64,000 bases of DNA from Palleniella intestinalis (GTDB lineage Bacteria > Bacteroidota > Bacteroidia > Bacteroidales > Bacteroidaceae), in contig NZ_JABKKG010000008.1 of NCBI RefSeq assembly GCF_013166595.1, positions 62,001 through 126,000 of the forward strand, written 5' to 3'. A model generated the notes under the pieces. It did not search any database and was not told the DNA's origin. It worked only from the letters and a program-made list of their open reading frames with translations. Position 1 is the first letter of the stretch. Every line of letters begins with the position of its first letter. Positions 42,486 through 52,300 of the stretch are shown one piece after another. A program made the position numbers and the translations under genes.

Positions 42486-43613
42486 CTAAATACTTTGTTT
42501 CCTCAGCCATATTCCCATGAAGCGGTCATAGACTTGGTAGCTGTTGCCATTGTCTGTGACAAACTCATTCTTCAGCAGGTTGTCCAGTGCGCGGTTGATG
42601 CTGCTCGGTGCGCCTAACGAATGGCGTTGCATGAAATCCTTTCCATTGATGCCCTCCACAGTGCCTTCCTTGGCAATGGCTGTCAGCAGCTTCCGCCGGT
42701 TGAGGGTCAGCATTGAGAACTGTTGTTGGAAATTAAATTCCTCCTCGCTGATTATTATCCTTACGCATTCGTTGATGTCCTGCTCACTGACATTGCCTTC
42801 GCCAATCTCGAACACCTTGTTCAACAGACGCTGTATGTACCACGTGTGCCCGAACAATGCTGTGTACAGATAATGGAAAGTCCCTTCATCCATCGTTATG
42901 CCCCTTTTGGCAAGGTGGCATGCGGCAAACCTGTGGTATTTCCTTTCGTCAATGCTTCCGATGTGCATCTTCTGCGTGCTTTGGTAGAAAGGGCGTTTCG
43001 GCGACATGAACATGTCAAGCATTATATGGTGTTTGCTGCCTGAAAATATGAAACTTACGTTCGGAAGGAACTGGATGTATGAGCGAATCAGGGCCTCAGT
43101 TCCCTTCTCCGGATATTCCGTTATCTGCTGGAACTCGTCGATGGCGACGACACATTCCTTGCCACTCTGCTTCATATACTCGAAAATCTCTCCCAATGTC
43201 TGCTCCGCATTGTCAGGCACAAAGTCGAGAGTCACCGACGGCGCGCCCGTCATGCTGTAGACGGAGACAACAGGGCGGCAGCTTTTGAAGAACGATGTCA
43301 GTCTGCCGAGCATCGTTTCGCTGAAGGAATCCAGCTGTCCGATGACGGTTTTGGCAAACAGCAGTGTGAACTCTCTCAGCGAATTGGTGTGGAAAATGTC
43401 AAGATAGAAGCATTTCACTTCCGGCATCTCCCTGCCTATGCGGTGGAAAGCGTTATGTATGAGCCCCGTCTTGCCCATGCGCCGGCTGCTCACCAGTGTG
43501 ATGTTCCTGCCGTTTTCCAGTGCGGAAATGAGGGTTGCGGTTTCTTCTTCGCGGTCGCAGAAGAACTCCGGACTGATGTATCCGTAGGTCAGGAAAGGAT
43601 TCTTTGTCTTCAT
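42486..43613 (-). CDS. Stand-alone AAA/STAND-type ATPase (archaeal ATPase family)
   Basis: The product has 375 residues. Walker A is SSRRMGKTGLIHNAFHRIG near residue 45, Walker B is ECVVAIDEFQQI near residue 160, and a sensor-like SFIFSGSKHH follows. The C-terminal ~90 residues form a winged helix (RRKLLTAIAKEGTVEGINGK, then GAPSSINRALDNLL). This is the family often labelled ATP-binding protein or archaeal ATPase in Bacteroidota, of unknown job; relatives occur as orphan or multicopy genes. No partner gene adjoins. The promoter region carries two palindromes over the predicted transcription start, suggesting repression, perhaps by its own winged-helix domain. Confidence 0.75.
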   Translation of the reverse strand: MKTKNPFLTYGYISPEFFCDREEETATLISALENGRNITLVSSRRMGKTGLIHNAFHRIGREMPEVKCFYLDIFHTNSLREFTLLFAKTVIGQLDSFSETMLGRLTSFFKSCRPVVSVYSMTGAPSVTLDFVPDNAEQTLGEIFEYMKQSGKECVVAIDEFQQITEYPEKGTEALIRSYIQFLPNVSFIFSGSKHHIMLDMFMSPKRPFYQSTQKMHIGSIDERKYHRFAACHLAKRGITMDEGTFHYLYTALFGHTWYIQRLLNKVFEIGEGNVSEQDINECVRIIISEEEFNFQQQFSMLTLNRRKLLTAIAKEGTVEGINGKDFMQRHSLGAPSSINRALDNLLKNEFVTDNGNSYQVYDRFMGIWLRKQSI

Positions 43614-43649
43614 TGTAACAGTCTTTGGGTTAGGGTTTTATGCTTATTA

Positions 43650-43707
43650 CGCAAATTGCGTAACGCAAATTGCGCCACAAAGATAAGCATTTAATTTTGA
43701 AAAACAA
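43650..43707 (-). promoter_or_regulatory. Promoter with twin palindromic operator of the ATPase gene
   Basis: Minus strand: TTG (complement of 43705-43707), 19 bases, TATCTTTG (complement of 43678-43685). Just downstream, two 11-bp palindromes CGCAAATTGCG occur at 43650-43660 and 43664-43674, 14 bases apart, covering the expected start of transcription near 43671. Confidence 0.65.
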
Positions 43708-43871
43708 AGAAATCCGCAGCATTTTGCTTGCGAGAAGGTGGAAATCAATGAAACGGACAGTCAGGAAAAGAAACTTTCCAATTTATTGCATCAATTATAA
43801 AATAAATAAGGTTGTTTTGCGTTAAAAACTAAAGGACTATGATTCTGCGGGCTTCTCCGCAATGAAGATTT

Positions 43872-45461
43872 ATGAGAATGACAAAGAGAATATATACATT
43901 GGTGGTGGCGTTTTTGGGCTGCCTGTCCGTCTTCGGGCAGGCAGAGGGCAATGCAGATGCAAAGCGCGACATCTTTTCCGACATAGGTGCGTATGCCGAG
44001 ACACAGGTGACGGTGGGCAAGGGACTTAACCCTTTGTGGCTCAACGCCAACAAATACGGCCTTTCTTCACTCGATTCGGACAACGGATACTTGCGTGTGG
44101 CGGTGGAGCGCGATGTCGCTGCCGACAGCACACGACGGTGGGGAGTGGGCTACGGGCTGGACATCGCCACGGCATATAACACGACCTCTTCGTTCATTGT
44201 GCAGCAGGCGTATTTTGAAGGGCGTTACAAGCTCGGTTCGCTGACCATCGGAAGCAAGCAGCAACCCATGGAACTGCGTGACAATGAGCTGGCAAGCGGT
44301 GCCCAGACCCTCGGCATCAATGCGCGTCCTGTGCCTCAGGTGCGTCTCGGGCTTAACGATTATTGGACGATTCCGATACTCGGCAGGTGGTTCGCCTTCA
44401 AGGGACATCTCGCCTTCGGCATGATGACCGACGGTAACTGGCAGGAATCGTTTGCCAAAGGGACACCAAACAAATGGAACAAGAACACGCGCTATCATCA
44501 GAAAGCCGGCTATCTGCGCATCGGAAAGGACGATGAGGCGCATCATCTGACACTCACTCTCGGGCTGGAGATGGCATCGCAGTTCGGCGGTACTGTCTAC
44601 AACTGGGCAGGAACGGATGAGAACGAGAACCATGAGGAGGCGGTAAAGCTGAAGAGCAACCTTAAAAGCTACTGGAATGCCTTTGTAGGCAGTGCGACAG
44701 CCGATGCCGGTGAAGGGATTTATGAGAACGCCGAAGGCAACATCCTCGGTTCGTGGGTGGCACGGTTGCAGTGGAATGACGACCGCATAACGGCAGGACT
44801 GTACATGGACCATTACTTTGAGGACCATTCGGGAATGTTCTTCCTCGATTATGACGGCTACGGTTCGGGAGAGAATTGGAATGTGAAGGAGCGCAGCAGA
44901 TACTTCGTTTATTCATTGAAAGACTTCAATCTCGGCTTTGACTTGCAGTTGAAGAAGGTGAAAATCGTCAACAAATTCGTGCTGGAGTACATGAACACCA
45001 CGTATCAGTCCGGTCCTATCTACCATGACCGCACGGAGAACATCAGCGACCATGTTGCCGGACGGGACGACTACTACAACCACTATTGCCTTTCCGGGTG
45101 GCAGCATTGGGGGCAGGTAATGGGCAATCCTCTGTACCTCTCCCCTCTTTACAACGATGACGGGTACATAGGGACGCACTGCAACCGCTTCCGCGCCGTG
45201 CATTTCGGTGTCGCCGGCGACCCTCTGCAAGGGTTGCATTACCGCCTGAAGGCAAGCTGGCAGAAGGGGTGGGGCAGATATGCAGACCCGTATATGTTGC
45301 CGAAGGAGAACACGAGCCTGCTTCTCGAGGCCTCCTACCGCACTCCGAAAGAGTCCTCTTGCCTGCGCCCTGTGACCTTTACCCTCGGACTTGGCGCGGA
45401 CTTCGGTGAGCTTCGCGGGGACAACAAGGCAGTGCAAATGACAGTGAAGTATGAACTTTAG
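43872..45461 (+). CDS. Capsule assembly Wzi family outer-membrane protein
   Basis: The product has 529 residues with a signal peptide (YTLVVAFLGCLSVFGQ). Family features are NPLWLNANKYGLSSLDSDNG, followed by the GSLTIGSKQQPMELRDNELA block and alternating strands of a beta-barrel to a C-terminal aromatic end (KAVQMTVKYEL). Wzi is an 18-stranded barrel that holds capsule on the cell surface. Its neighbours are a small lipoprotein and a WecA-like initiating transferase, consistent with a surface-polysaccharide role, though a full capsule cluster is not seen. The start at MRMTKRIYTLVV is chosen because it precedes the signal peptide. Confidence 0.88.
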   Translation: MRMTKRIYTLVVAFLGCLSVFGQAEGNADAKRDIFSDIGAYAETQVTVGKGLNPLWLNANKYGLSSLDSDNGYLRVAVERDVAADSTRRWGVGYGLDIATAYNTTSSFIVQQAYFEGRYKLGSLTIGSKQQPMELRDNELASGAQTLGINARPVPQVRLGLNDYWTIPILGRWFAFKGHLAFGMMTDGNWQESFAKGTPNKWNKNTRYHQKAGYLRIGKDDEAHHLTLTLGLEMASQFGGTVYNWAGTDENENHEEAVKLKSNLKSYWNAFVGSATADAGEGIYENAEGNILGSWVARLQWNDDRITAGLYMDHYFEDHSGMFFLDYDGYGSGENWNVKERSRYFVYSLKDFNLGFDLQLKKVKIVNKFVLEYMNTTYQSGPIYHDRTENISDHVAGRDDYYNHYCLSGWQHWGQVMGNPLYLSPLYNDDGYIGTHCNRFRAVHFGVAGDPLQGLHYRLKASWQKGWGRYADPYMLPKENTSLLLEASYRTPKESSCLRPVTFTLGLGADFGELRGDNKAVQMTVKYEL

Positions 45462-45472
45462 TTTTTCATAAA

Positions 45473-45510
45473 CTTGGCAAATTGGCAATTTGTCAAGTTG
45501 TCAATCTGAC
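45473..45510. repeat. Palindromic repeat, AATTGGCAATTTG type, second copy
   Basis: AACTTGGCAAATTGGCAATT runs into TGTCAAGTTGTCAATCTGAC. It matches 8106-8140 and fills the 63-base gap between the Wzi and lipoprotein genes. Confidence 0.5.
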
Positions 45511-45524
45511 AGAAAAAACAAACC

Positions 45525-45962
45525 ATGAGAAAAATAACCTACGCTATAATCTTCTCGGCTGTGCTTGCAGCATGCTCACTGCACAGTTCCGACAATGGCA
45601 GACTTGACGGCTACTGGTCGCTAAGGCAGGTGGACACGCTCAGCAGCGGTGTCTCTGTGGACTACAGTGGTGAGCGTGTCTTCTGGGCTTTCCAGGCAGA
45701 CTTGATGCAGTCGGAGGACATGCCCACGGGAATCAAGTTCGTCTACCGCTTCAGCCATGCAAAAGACACTGTCGCAGTCACCGAGCCTTACCTCTCCGAC
45801 CGTACCTTGGGGGATGAGAAAGTGACGGAAGATAAATGGTTTGCCGACATCAACCGCCACGGAATCAACTGTCTGAAGGACTCATTTTTCGTAGAGCGGC
45901 TGACGGGAGACAGGATGGTGCTGCGTGACAAGATGCTGCGTCTGCACTTTGAGAAATATTAA
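45525..45962 (+). CDS. Small lipoprotein, lipocalin-like
   Basis: The product has 145 residues. The N-terminus MRKITYAIIFSAVLAACS ends in a lipobox (LAAC), so it is lipid-anchored after cleavage. The mature part opens LDGYWSLRQVDTL, the usual first strand of lipocalin-like (calycin) domains, and holds six to eight predicted strands. No ligand or enzyme function can be given. It starts 63 bases after the Wzi gene and ends 44 bases before the WecA-like gene, so the three may be one operon. Confidence 0.7.
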   Translation: MRKITYAIIFSAVLAACSLHSSDNGRLDGYWSLRQVDTLSSGVSVDYSGERVFWAFQADLMQSEDMPTGIKFVYRFSHAKDTVAVTEPYLSDRTLGDEKVTEDKWFADINRHGINCLKDSFFVERLTGDRMVLRDKMLRLHFEKY

Positions 45963-46006
45963 AAGACATCCGGACTGACTATTATAGAACATACAAAGAA
46001 CTTGCA

Positions 46007-47128
46007 ATGAACGTTATATTTGTTTTGGCAGTGACCTTCGTCCTCACCCTCAGCATTGGCATTTTCCTCACTCCGCGTGTGGTGGCGGTGGCGAAAGAGC
46101 TGCACCTCTATGACCTTCCCGACAGCAGGAAGGTGCATCAGATTCCCATTCCGAGGATGGGCGGCGTGATGTTCCTCCCCACTGTGGTCATCGCAATCAC
46201 ACTTGTGCTGGTGGTGCTGCTGCGCATGGGCGTGATGGGCGACAAGGTTTGGGAAGGTGCCACGATACAGCATTTCCTGGCATACATGGCAGGCGCGATG
46301 ATGCTCTATGTCATCGGACTGTACGACGACATACACGGAGTAGGCTACAAGGTGAAGTTCTGTGTGCAGATTTTTGCTGCCATGCTACTCTGTGTGAGCG
46401 GGCTTTGGGTGGCAGATTTCTCATATGTCTTCTTCATCCGTACCATTCCGTTTTGGATAGGCATGCCTTTCACGGTGCTTTTCGTGGTCTATGTCACCAA
46501 CGCCATGAACCTCATCGACGGCATCGACGGACTTGCATCGGGATTGTCCATAGTGGCAATGGCGGTGATTGCCGGCCTGAACATCATCTCAGGCAACTTC
46601 ACATGGGCACTGATTCCGGTGGCTTATCTCGGAGTGCTTGTCTCTTTCTTCTATTATAATGTGTTCTGCAAGCGCGACAAGACCTTCATGGGCGATGCAG
46701 GAAGTCTCACTCTGGGATTCACGCTGTCGTTCCTTGTGCTGCATTTCTGGCAGAAAGACCCTGTGTGGAATGACTCCCTGCACAACATAGGCATAGTGGC
46801 GCTGAGCACACTGACCATCCCTCTGCTCGACGTTGTGCGCGTTTTCGCCTCCCGTCTGCGTGACGGACGCAACCCGTTCCTGCCCGACAAGAACCACATA
46901 CACCACAAGCTCCTGCGCACCGGGCTTACGGGAAGGATGACGATGGTGGCTATACTGCTTCTGTCTGTCATGTTCATCACGGTCAACTACCTCGTCTCCA
47001 ACATCAGCCAGACACTGATGATTGTCGTCGATGTGCTGCTTTTCGTGGTTATGCACTATGCCATCAACTTCTTTATCTTCAGGAAAGAGGGCAGAGGCAA
47101 TGTGTGGGACAGGACATTCTCGCTATGA
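46007..47128 (+). CDS. WecA/TagO-type polyprenyl-phosphate N-acetylhexosamine-1-phosphate transferase
   Basis: The product has 373 residues and about eleven helices. Motifs of the MraY/WecA superfamily: DLPDSRKVHQIPIPRMGG near the N-terminus, GLYDDIHGVGYKVKF (Asp pair for metal), NAMNLIDGIDGLASG, FMGDAGSLTLGF, and the loop DKNHIHHKLLRTGLTGR with the HIHH motif that selects UDP-GlcNAc-type enzymes over MraY. It attaches the first sugar phosphate to undecaprenyl phosphate to begin O-antigen, capsule or another wall glycan. Start is MNVIFVLAVTFVL. It may initiate the polymer that the upstream Wzi protein retains. Confidence 0.92.
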   Translation: MNVIFVLAVTFVLTLSIGIFLTPRVVAVAKELHLYDLPDSRKVHQIPIPRMGGVMFLPTVVIAITLVLVVLLRMGVMGDKVWEGATIQHFLAYMAGAMMLYVIGLYDDIHGVGYKVKFCVQIFAAMLLCVSGLWVADFSYVFFIRTIPFWIGMPFTVLFVVYVTNAMNLIDGIDGLASGLSIVAMAVIAGLNIISGNFTWALIPVAYLGVLVSFFYYNVFCKRDKTFMGDAGSLTLGFTLSFLVLHFWQKDPVWNDSLHNIGIVALSTLTIPLLDVVRVFASRLRDGRNPFLPDKNHIHHKLLRTGLTGRMTMVAILLLSVMFITVNYLVSNISQTLMIVVDVLLFVVMHYAINFFIFRKEGRGNVWDRTFSL

Positions 47129-47187
47129 TGTGACGGGCGGCATGTGACGGTGCGGAATGAGTGAGACAATAAATGGAAAAACAAATG

Positions 47188-47268
47188 GTGATACTTTGCG
47201 TTGCAAGGTGTCACCGTTTGTTTGATAAACCGTCACTTTTTATAAAACAAAGGCTTACCTTTCACGAA
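47188..47268. repeat. Iterated repeat family A, copy 5 (diverged)
   Basis: Contains GGTGATACTTTGCGTTGCAA, GGTGTCACCGTTTG and AGGCTTACCTTTCACGAACC; also AAACCGTCACTTTTTATAAA. Weaker than copies 1, 3 and 4 but with the same core and spacing. It lies just upstream of the promoter at 47340. Confidence 0.5.
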
Positions 47269-47339
47269 CCGTTACTATATTAATGATTATTTTAAATATT
47301 TTTTTAATAATTAAGTCTGTATATCTGAATAAAAATGAT

Positions 47340-47347
47340 TACCTTTG
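47340..47347 (+). promoter_or_regulatory. -7 box before the structured RNA
   Basis: TACCTTTG matches the consensus. Transcription would start at about 47353, exactly where the outermost stem of the candidate RNA begins. The -33 region has no clear TTG. Confidence 0.6.
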
Positions 47348-47353
47348 TGCCAT

Positions 47354-47555
47354 AAACGAATTTAAGAGAGGTTCGTTTTAAGACATACAGCTTAATCGTC
47401 GTCGAACTACCACATCAGACTTCTTAAGGCTGTTTTTCAACTTACCTAATGGGTGGAGTGTGTCCGAAGCATAACGTGGAACCACTTTTTCCTATAGGTA
47501 AGTTGGCTGTGGTAGGCCATGACGACGTTAGGCGGTGGTTCTACGTATTCGTTTT
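47354..47555 (+). ncRNA. Candidate structured RNA, free-standing or mRNA leader
   Basis: Nested stems: AAACGAAT (47354-47361) with ATTCGTTT (47547-47554); CGTCGTC (47397-47403) with GACGACG (47521-47527), extended by TAA/TTA; CTACCACA (47407-47414) with TGTGGTAG (47508-47515); AACTTACCTA (47439-47448) with TAGGTAAGTT (47495-47504). Between the last two is a large lopsided bubble of 24 against 3 bases. The 5' strand AAACGAA can instead pair with TTCGTTT at 47372-47378, giving a competing hairpin. Size and a long rod with a central bubble recall 6S RNA; the position 33 bases before a coding start and the alternative pairing recall a regulatory leader. I do not recognise a known family. Confidence 0.55.
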
Positions 47556-47588
47556 ACAAACTATTATTAACCCAAAACAGACAAGTAA

Positions 47589-49262
47589 ATGAAAAGTAGA
47601 ACAACATCAACTTCTTCCTTATGGGGAAGAAGCGGCTTGTGCAAATTCACCAAGGAAATTTTTGGCAAGGCATCCCGCAGTGTCGGTATGGTAATGGCAG
47701 GAATGGCTCTGTCCACTGCCACAATGTCCGCTGCTGTGCCGGCATCCGACTCTTCGGCGAAGACCGCAGAGGAAGGTGTGGACCTCGGACTGAGCGTCAT
47801 CTGGTCGACACAGTATCTGGAGGCATCCTCGTCCGACGCTTATTCTAACGAGTATGTGTGGGCATCGCCGTTCAGCCGTGCTTCATACATGGACTATGCC
47901 GGATTCATGCCTAATGACATGGATTTGGGGCTTTCAGTCTCCTCCACCAACTGCGACGCTGCCTCCATGGTGTGGGGCGACGGCTGGCGATTGCCGACAA
48001 AAGCCGAGGTGGAGGAACTGCTTGCGCTTGGCATGCAGGACTATATCGTGGACAACAGAGTGAGTGGATACACTTTCACGGGAACAAATGGCGCATCGGT
48101 GGTGTACAAGCTGGTGAAGAGCGGTTATCTGACTCTCGAATTCTGGACATCGACAGCTTACAGGGCATCGGACACCGACACAGACTACACCAAGGCATGG
48201 ATGTATGAATTCTCACTTACGGGGGCAAAACTTCAGCCTGCCGACCGCAACACGCCTTGCCTTATCATTCCTGTGAAGGACAAGCCGGACGCCACTGCCA
48301 AGCCTGTCAGCAGCATCGCGCTCAACAGTGACAAACTTGAGTTCAGCGTTGGCGATGAGGCTGCACTGTATGCTTTTGTGCAGCCGGAAGATGCTTCATG
48401 CCGTTTGGTGAACTATGTGACATCCGACGAGAGTGTTGCCACCGTCGACCGTTACGGCCGTGTGAAGGCAGTGGGTGACGGCACAGCCAAAATCACAGCT
48501 TCTGCCACTGACGGCTCAGGCATCGCGGCTGTATGCGAGGTCACTGTGGGAAAAGTGGCAGACAATGACGGCGTGGACCTCGGACTCAGTGTCATCTGGG
48601 CTCCTGCCAATGTAGGTGCTGCTTCCACCAAGGACATGGGCGACTTCTTCATGTTTGCCACTCCGCAGATTGTGACGAAATGGTCGGCCACCGCTTCCCC
48701 ATACGTCAACAATAATCCACGCGTTGTCCCTGTGGAGGATGTGACAGGCACACAGTATGACGCAGCAACAGTGTTCATGGGCAACGGCTGGTTCACTCCT
48801 TCCAAGGAGCAAGTGCAGGAGCTGTTTGACAACTGCACAATGTCAAGTGTGGACGGAGGCTTTGAGTTCACTTCAAAGAAAAACGGCGAGAAACTCTTCT
48901 TCCCGGCTACCGGTTACATGAATGTTTCTGCAAGAAACGACAAGAGTTCGGCTTACTTCCAGACTTCAAAGACCAACGACACAGACTTGGTGTCAGGCAA
49001 CTATCCGGCAGCGTACCTCATGTCAGGCATGCTTCCGGGCTTCGAGAACCGCAAGAACACGCAGGGCGTGGTTGTGCGCGGTGTCCGCAGCAAATCAAGC
49101 GGTGTGGAGGGCATTGCCGTTGACGATTCATCGTTTGATGTCTACAACCTTAAAGGCATGAAGCTGCTTCAGAAGGCAGACCGTTCACAGCTTATGGCAC
49201 TTCCTTCTGACATCTACATCCTCCGCTATGCTTCCGGAAAGACCGTGAAAGTGATACTGTAA
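47589..49262 (+). CDS. Secreted protein with two FISUMP-like modules around a bacterial Ig-like (Big2) domain
   Basis: The product has 557 residues. A long N-terminal region with signal-peptide character ends at MSAAVPASDSSA. Two copies of a module begin VDLGLSVIW (residues ~60 and ~330), with GDGWRLPTKAEVEELL in the first and GNGWFTPSKEQVQELF in the second, a pattern of secreted Fibrobacter/Bacteroides major-paralogue domains. Between them, residues ~240-320 form a Big2-type Ig fold (VSSIALNSDKLEFSVGDEAA). The C-terminus, FDVYNLKGMKLLQ then IYILRYASGKTVKVIL, is a sorting-type end like those of secreted Prevotella proteins. Probably a surface adhesin or scaffold. It follows the candidate RNA and may be controlled by it. 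Confidence 0.75.
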   Translation: MKSRTTSTSSLWGRSGLCKFTKEIFGKASRSVGMVMAGMALSTATMSAAVPASDSSAKTAEEGVDLGLSVIWSTQYLEASSSDAYSNEYVWASPFSRASYMDYAGFMPNDMDLGLSVSSTNCDAASMVWGDGWRLPTKAEVEELLALGMQDYIVDNRVSGYTFTGTNGASVVYKLVKSGYLTLEFWTSTAYRASDTDTDYTKAWMYEFSLTGAKLQPADRNTPCLIIPVKDKPDATAKPVSSIALNSDKLEFSVGDEAALYAFVQPEDASCRLVNYVTSDESVATVDRYGRVKAVGDGTAKITASATDGSGIAAVCEVTVGKVADNDGVDLGLSVIWAPANVGAASTKDMGDFFMFATPQIVTKWSATASPYVNNNPRVVPVEDVTGTQYDAATVFMGNGWFTPSKEQVQELFDNCTMSSVDGGFEFTSKKNGEKLFFPATGYMNVSARNDKSSAYFQTSKTNDTDLVSGNYPAAYLMSGMLPGFENRKNTQGVVVRGVRSKSSGVEGIAVDDSSFDVYNLKGMKLLQKADRSQLMALPSDIYILRYASGKTVKVIL

Positions 49263-49298
49263 GACTTTATCCGTTATTGCAATGAGAGTATAGAATGA

Positions 49299-49361
49299 GA
49301 TTACAGCTGTCCGTAATAATGACTAATCAAAGTTGTTGTGGTCTTTAGGGCAGCTGTAATC
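49299..49361. terminator. Inverted repeat downstream of the two-module protein gene
   Basis: GATTACAGCTG (49299-49309) pairs with CAGCTGTAATC (49351-49361), an 11-bp stem with a 41-base loop. It is in the 129-base gap before the BspA-like gene and could end the previous transcript. Confidence 0.45.
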
Positions 49362-49391
49362 ACTGACAGCTGAATAGCGTCAGTATTAATC

Positions 49392-52300
49392 ATGAATAGA
49401 GGAGATATTATTATGTTATTGAAAAGACTATTGGCAGTGACGCTGTTGCTTGGCGCATGCCAGATGATGATGGCTGGACAGTTCATTTATGACAATATTG
49501 TCTATGAATATTGGAATAGCTCTAAGAAGGAATGTACTTTGGTGAAGGTGCTGGGCTCTCCACGTGAAATAGATATTCCCGAGACAGTGGTTGATAATGG
49601 CAAGAAACTAACAGTCACAGTAATAGGCTATGCAGCGTTTCGAGAATCAAGTGTCGTGAAGGTTTCCATGCCAAATACTATAAATGAAATAGGAGGCAGT
49701 GCTTTTTCAAGTTCTGATTTGGAAGAAATTGTTTTATCAGAAAGTATTACAGAAATCAGTTCCGGCATGTTTAGCTTTACAAAGCTGAAATCGGTGAAGA
49801 TTCCTAAATCTGTAACTAAAATCAGAGGAAGTGCCTTTTCAGATTGTGCGTTGCTGACAAATGTGGAACTGCCAGACGGAGTTACAGAGATTGAATCCTT
49901 GGCTTTTTACAACTGCAAATCTTTGAGTAAGATAGCATTGCCTGCCGACCTTAAGATGTTGGGAGAAAGTGCCTTCTTGGGTTGTACGTCGCTTTCTTCT
50001 ATTGCTATACCAAACGGTGTAACCACACTTATGTCGGGTACTTTTAGTGGGTGTAAGGCATTGAAGGATATAAAACTACATGACGGTATCACTGATATTG
50101 GCAGTAATGTTTTTTTCTATTGCAAATCTTTGAGTAAGATAGCATTGCCTGCCGACCTTAAGATGTTGGGAGAAAGTGCCTTCTTGGGTTGTACGTCGCT
50201 TTCTTCTATTGCTATACCAAACGGTGTAACCACACTTATGTCGGGTACTTTTAGTGGGTGTGAGGCGCTGAAGGATGTAAAACTACCTGACGGCGTCACC
50301 GATATTGGCGATTATGCTTTTTCCGGTTGCAGTTCCTTGTGTGACATAGCATTGCCTGCCAACCTTAGGACATTGGGAAATGGAGCTTTCAGACATTGCA
50401 CATCGCTTTTGTTTTTGGCTATTCCAAACAAAGTTACAGACATAGGGTTGTATGCTTTTCAGAACTGTTCACGCATAAATAATATTATTATTGGGGAATC
50501 CGTGAAGGTCATGTCAGAAGCCTTTTATGACTGTCAGGCATCGGCAGTGACAGTTCTTGCCACTGAACCACCTGCTGCTTCCGGGGCCTTTAGTGGGAAT
50601 GACAGGCGCATATATGTCAAAAAGGAAAGTCTTGAAGCATACCGGAATAACGACGAATGGCGCAATATGGGTGAGATATTGCCTGTAATTGGTTCTATTG
50701 CTGATCAAAATTTTGTCTATGAATACGAGGATGGCTCTACGGAATGCACTTTGGTGAAGGCGTTGGGCTATTTGTATGAAGTAGAGATTCTGTATGAAGT
50801 AGAGATTCCTGAGAAAGTGACTGCCTATGGCAAGGAATTGACGGTAACAAGAATAGGTGATTCAGCGTTTAAAGGAACAAGTGTCGTGAAGGTTTCCATG
50901 CCGAACACCATAAAGAAAATAGGTGGTGCTGCTTTTGAAAATTGTATATCTTTGCGTAGTGTAGTATTGTCTGAAAACCTGCAGACATTGGGAAGCGGAG
51001 CCTTCATGGGCTGCACATCGCTTTCGTCTATTGCCATACCGAATGGCTTAACCGTACTTAAATCTGATGTTTTCCGTGGTTGTGAATCATTAGAGGATAT
51101 TGGATTGCATGACGGTATCACAGAGATTGAAGACCATGCCTTTTCAGGAAGCAGTTTAAGTGAAGTGACCATTCCAAACAAGGTGGCAAATATAGGCAGG
51201 TGTGCTTTTCAAGACTGTAAAAACCTCAATGATATTGTTATTGGGGAATCTGTAAAGGAGATGTCAGAAGCCTTCTGTGGCAGCCCGGCATCGACTGTGA
51301 CAGTTCTTGCCATAGAGCCACCTTTTGCTTCTCAGGCTTTTAGTGGGAATGACAGACGCATATATGTTAAGGATGAAAGCCTTGAAGCATACAAAAACAA
51401 CGAAGAATGGTGTAGTATGGGTAAGATATTGCCTATGTCAGGCTCTGTAGACCCTGACCCTGAAGATCCTGATCCTGAAGATCCTGATCCTGTGGACCCA
51501 GACCCTGAAGATCCTGATCCTGAAGATCCTGATCCTGTGGACCCAGACCCTGAAGATCCGGAATTGGTGAAGCAATTTACTTATGACAATATAGTGTATG
51601 AATACGAGGAAGGTTCTGCGGAATGCACTTTGGTGAAGGCGTTGGACCCGCCAAGTGAAATTGATATTCCTGAGAAAGCGATTGCCGATGGCAAGGAATT
51701 CACAGTCACAAGAATAGGTGAATCTGCGTTTAAAGGAACAAATGTCGTGAAGGTTTCCATGCCGAACACGATAAGGGAAATCGGGAACTATGCCTTCTCA
51801 CATTCTGGACTGAAGGAAATTCTTTTATCGGAGAATATTACAGAAATCAGTGATGATATGTTGAGTAATACAAACCTGACATCGGTGAAGATTCCTGACT
51901 CTGTGACCAAAATCGGAAACGGTGCCTTTGCAGAATGCCATTCGCTAACAGCATTGGAAATACCGGAAAGTGTCACTGCCATTGGAGAATTTGCCTTCTC
52001 AGGAAGCGCTTTATACGAAATGACAATTCCTAACTCAGTGACAGATATAGGCAGATATATCTCTACGAACTGTAACAATCTCTATAATATTGTTATTGGA
52101 GAATCCGTAAAGGATATGGCAAGAGCTTTTAATGGCTGTCCGGCATCTGACGTGACAGTTCTTGCCACCGAGCCGCCTGCTGCTTATCAGGCCTTCAGTG
52201 GGAGTGACAGACGCATATATGTTAAGGATGAAAGTCTGGAAGCGTACAAAAACAACGAAGAATGGCGGGAGATGGGTGAGATATTGCCTATACCTTCCCC

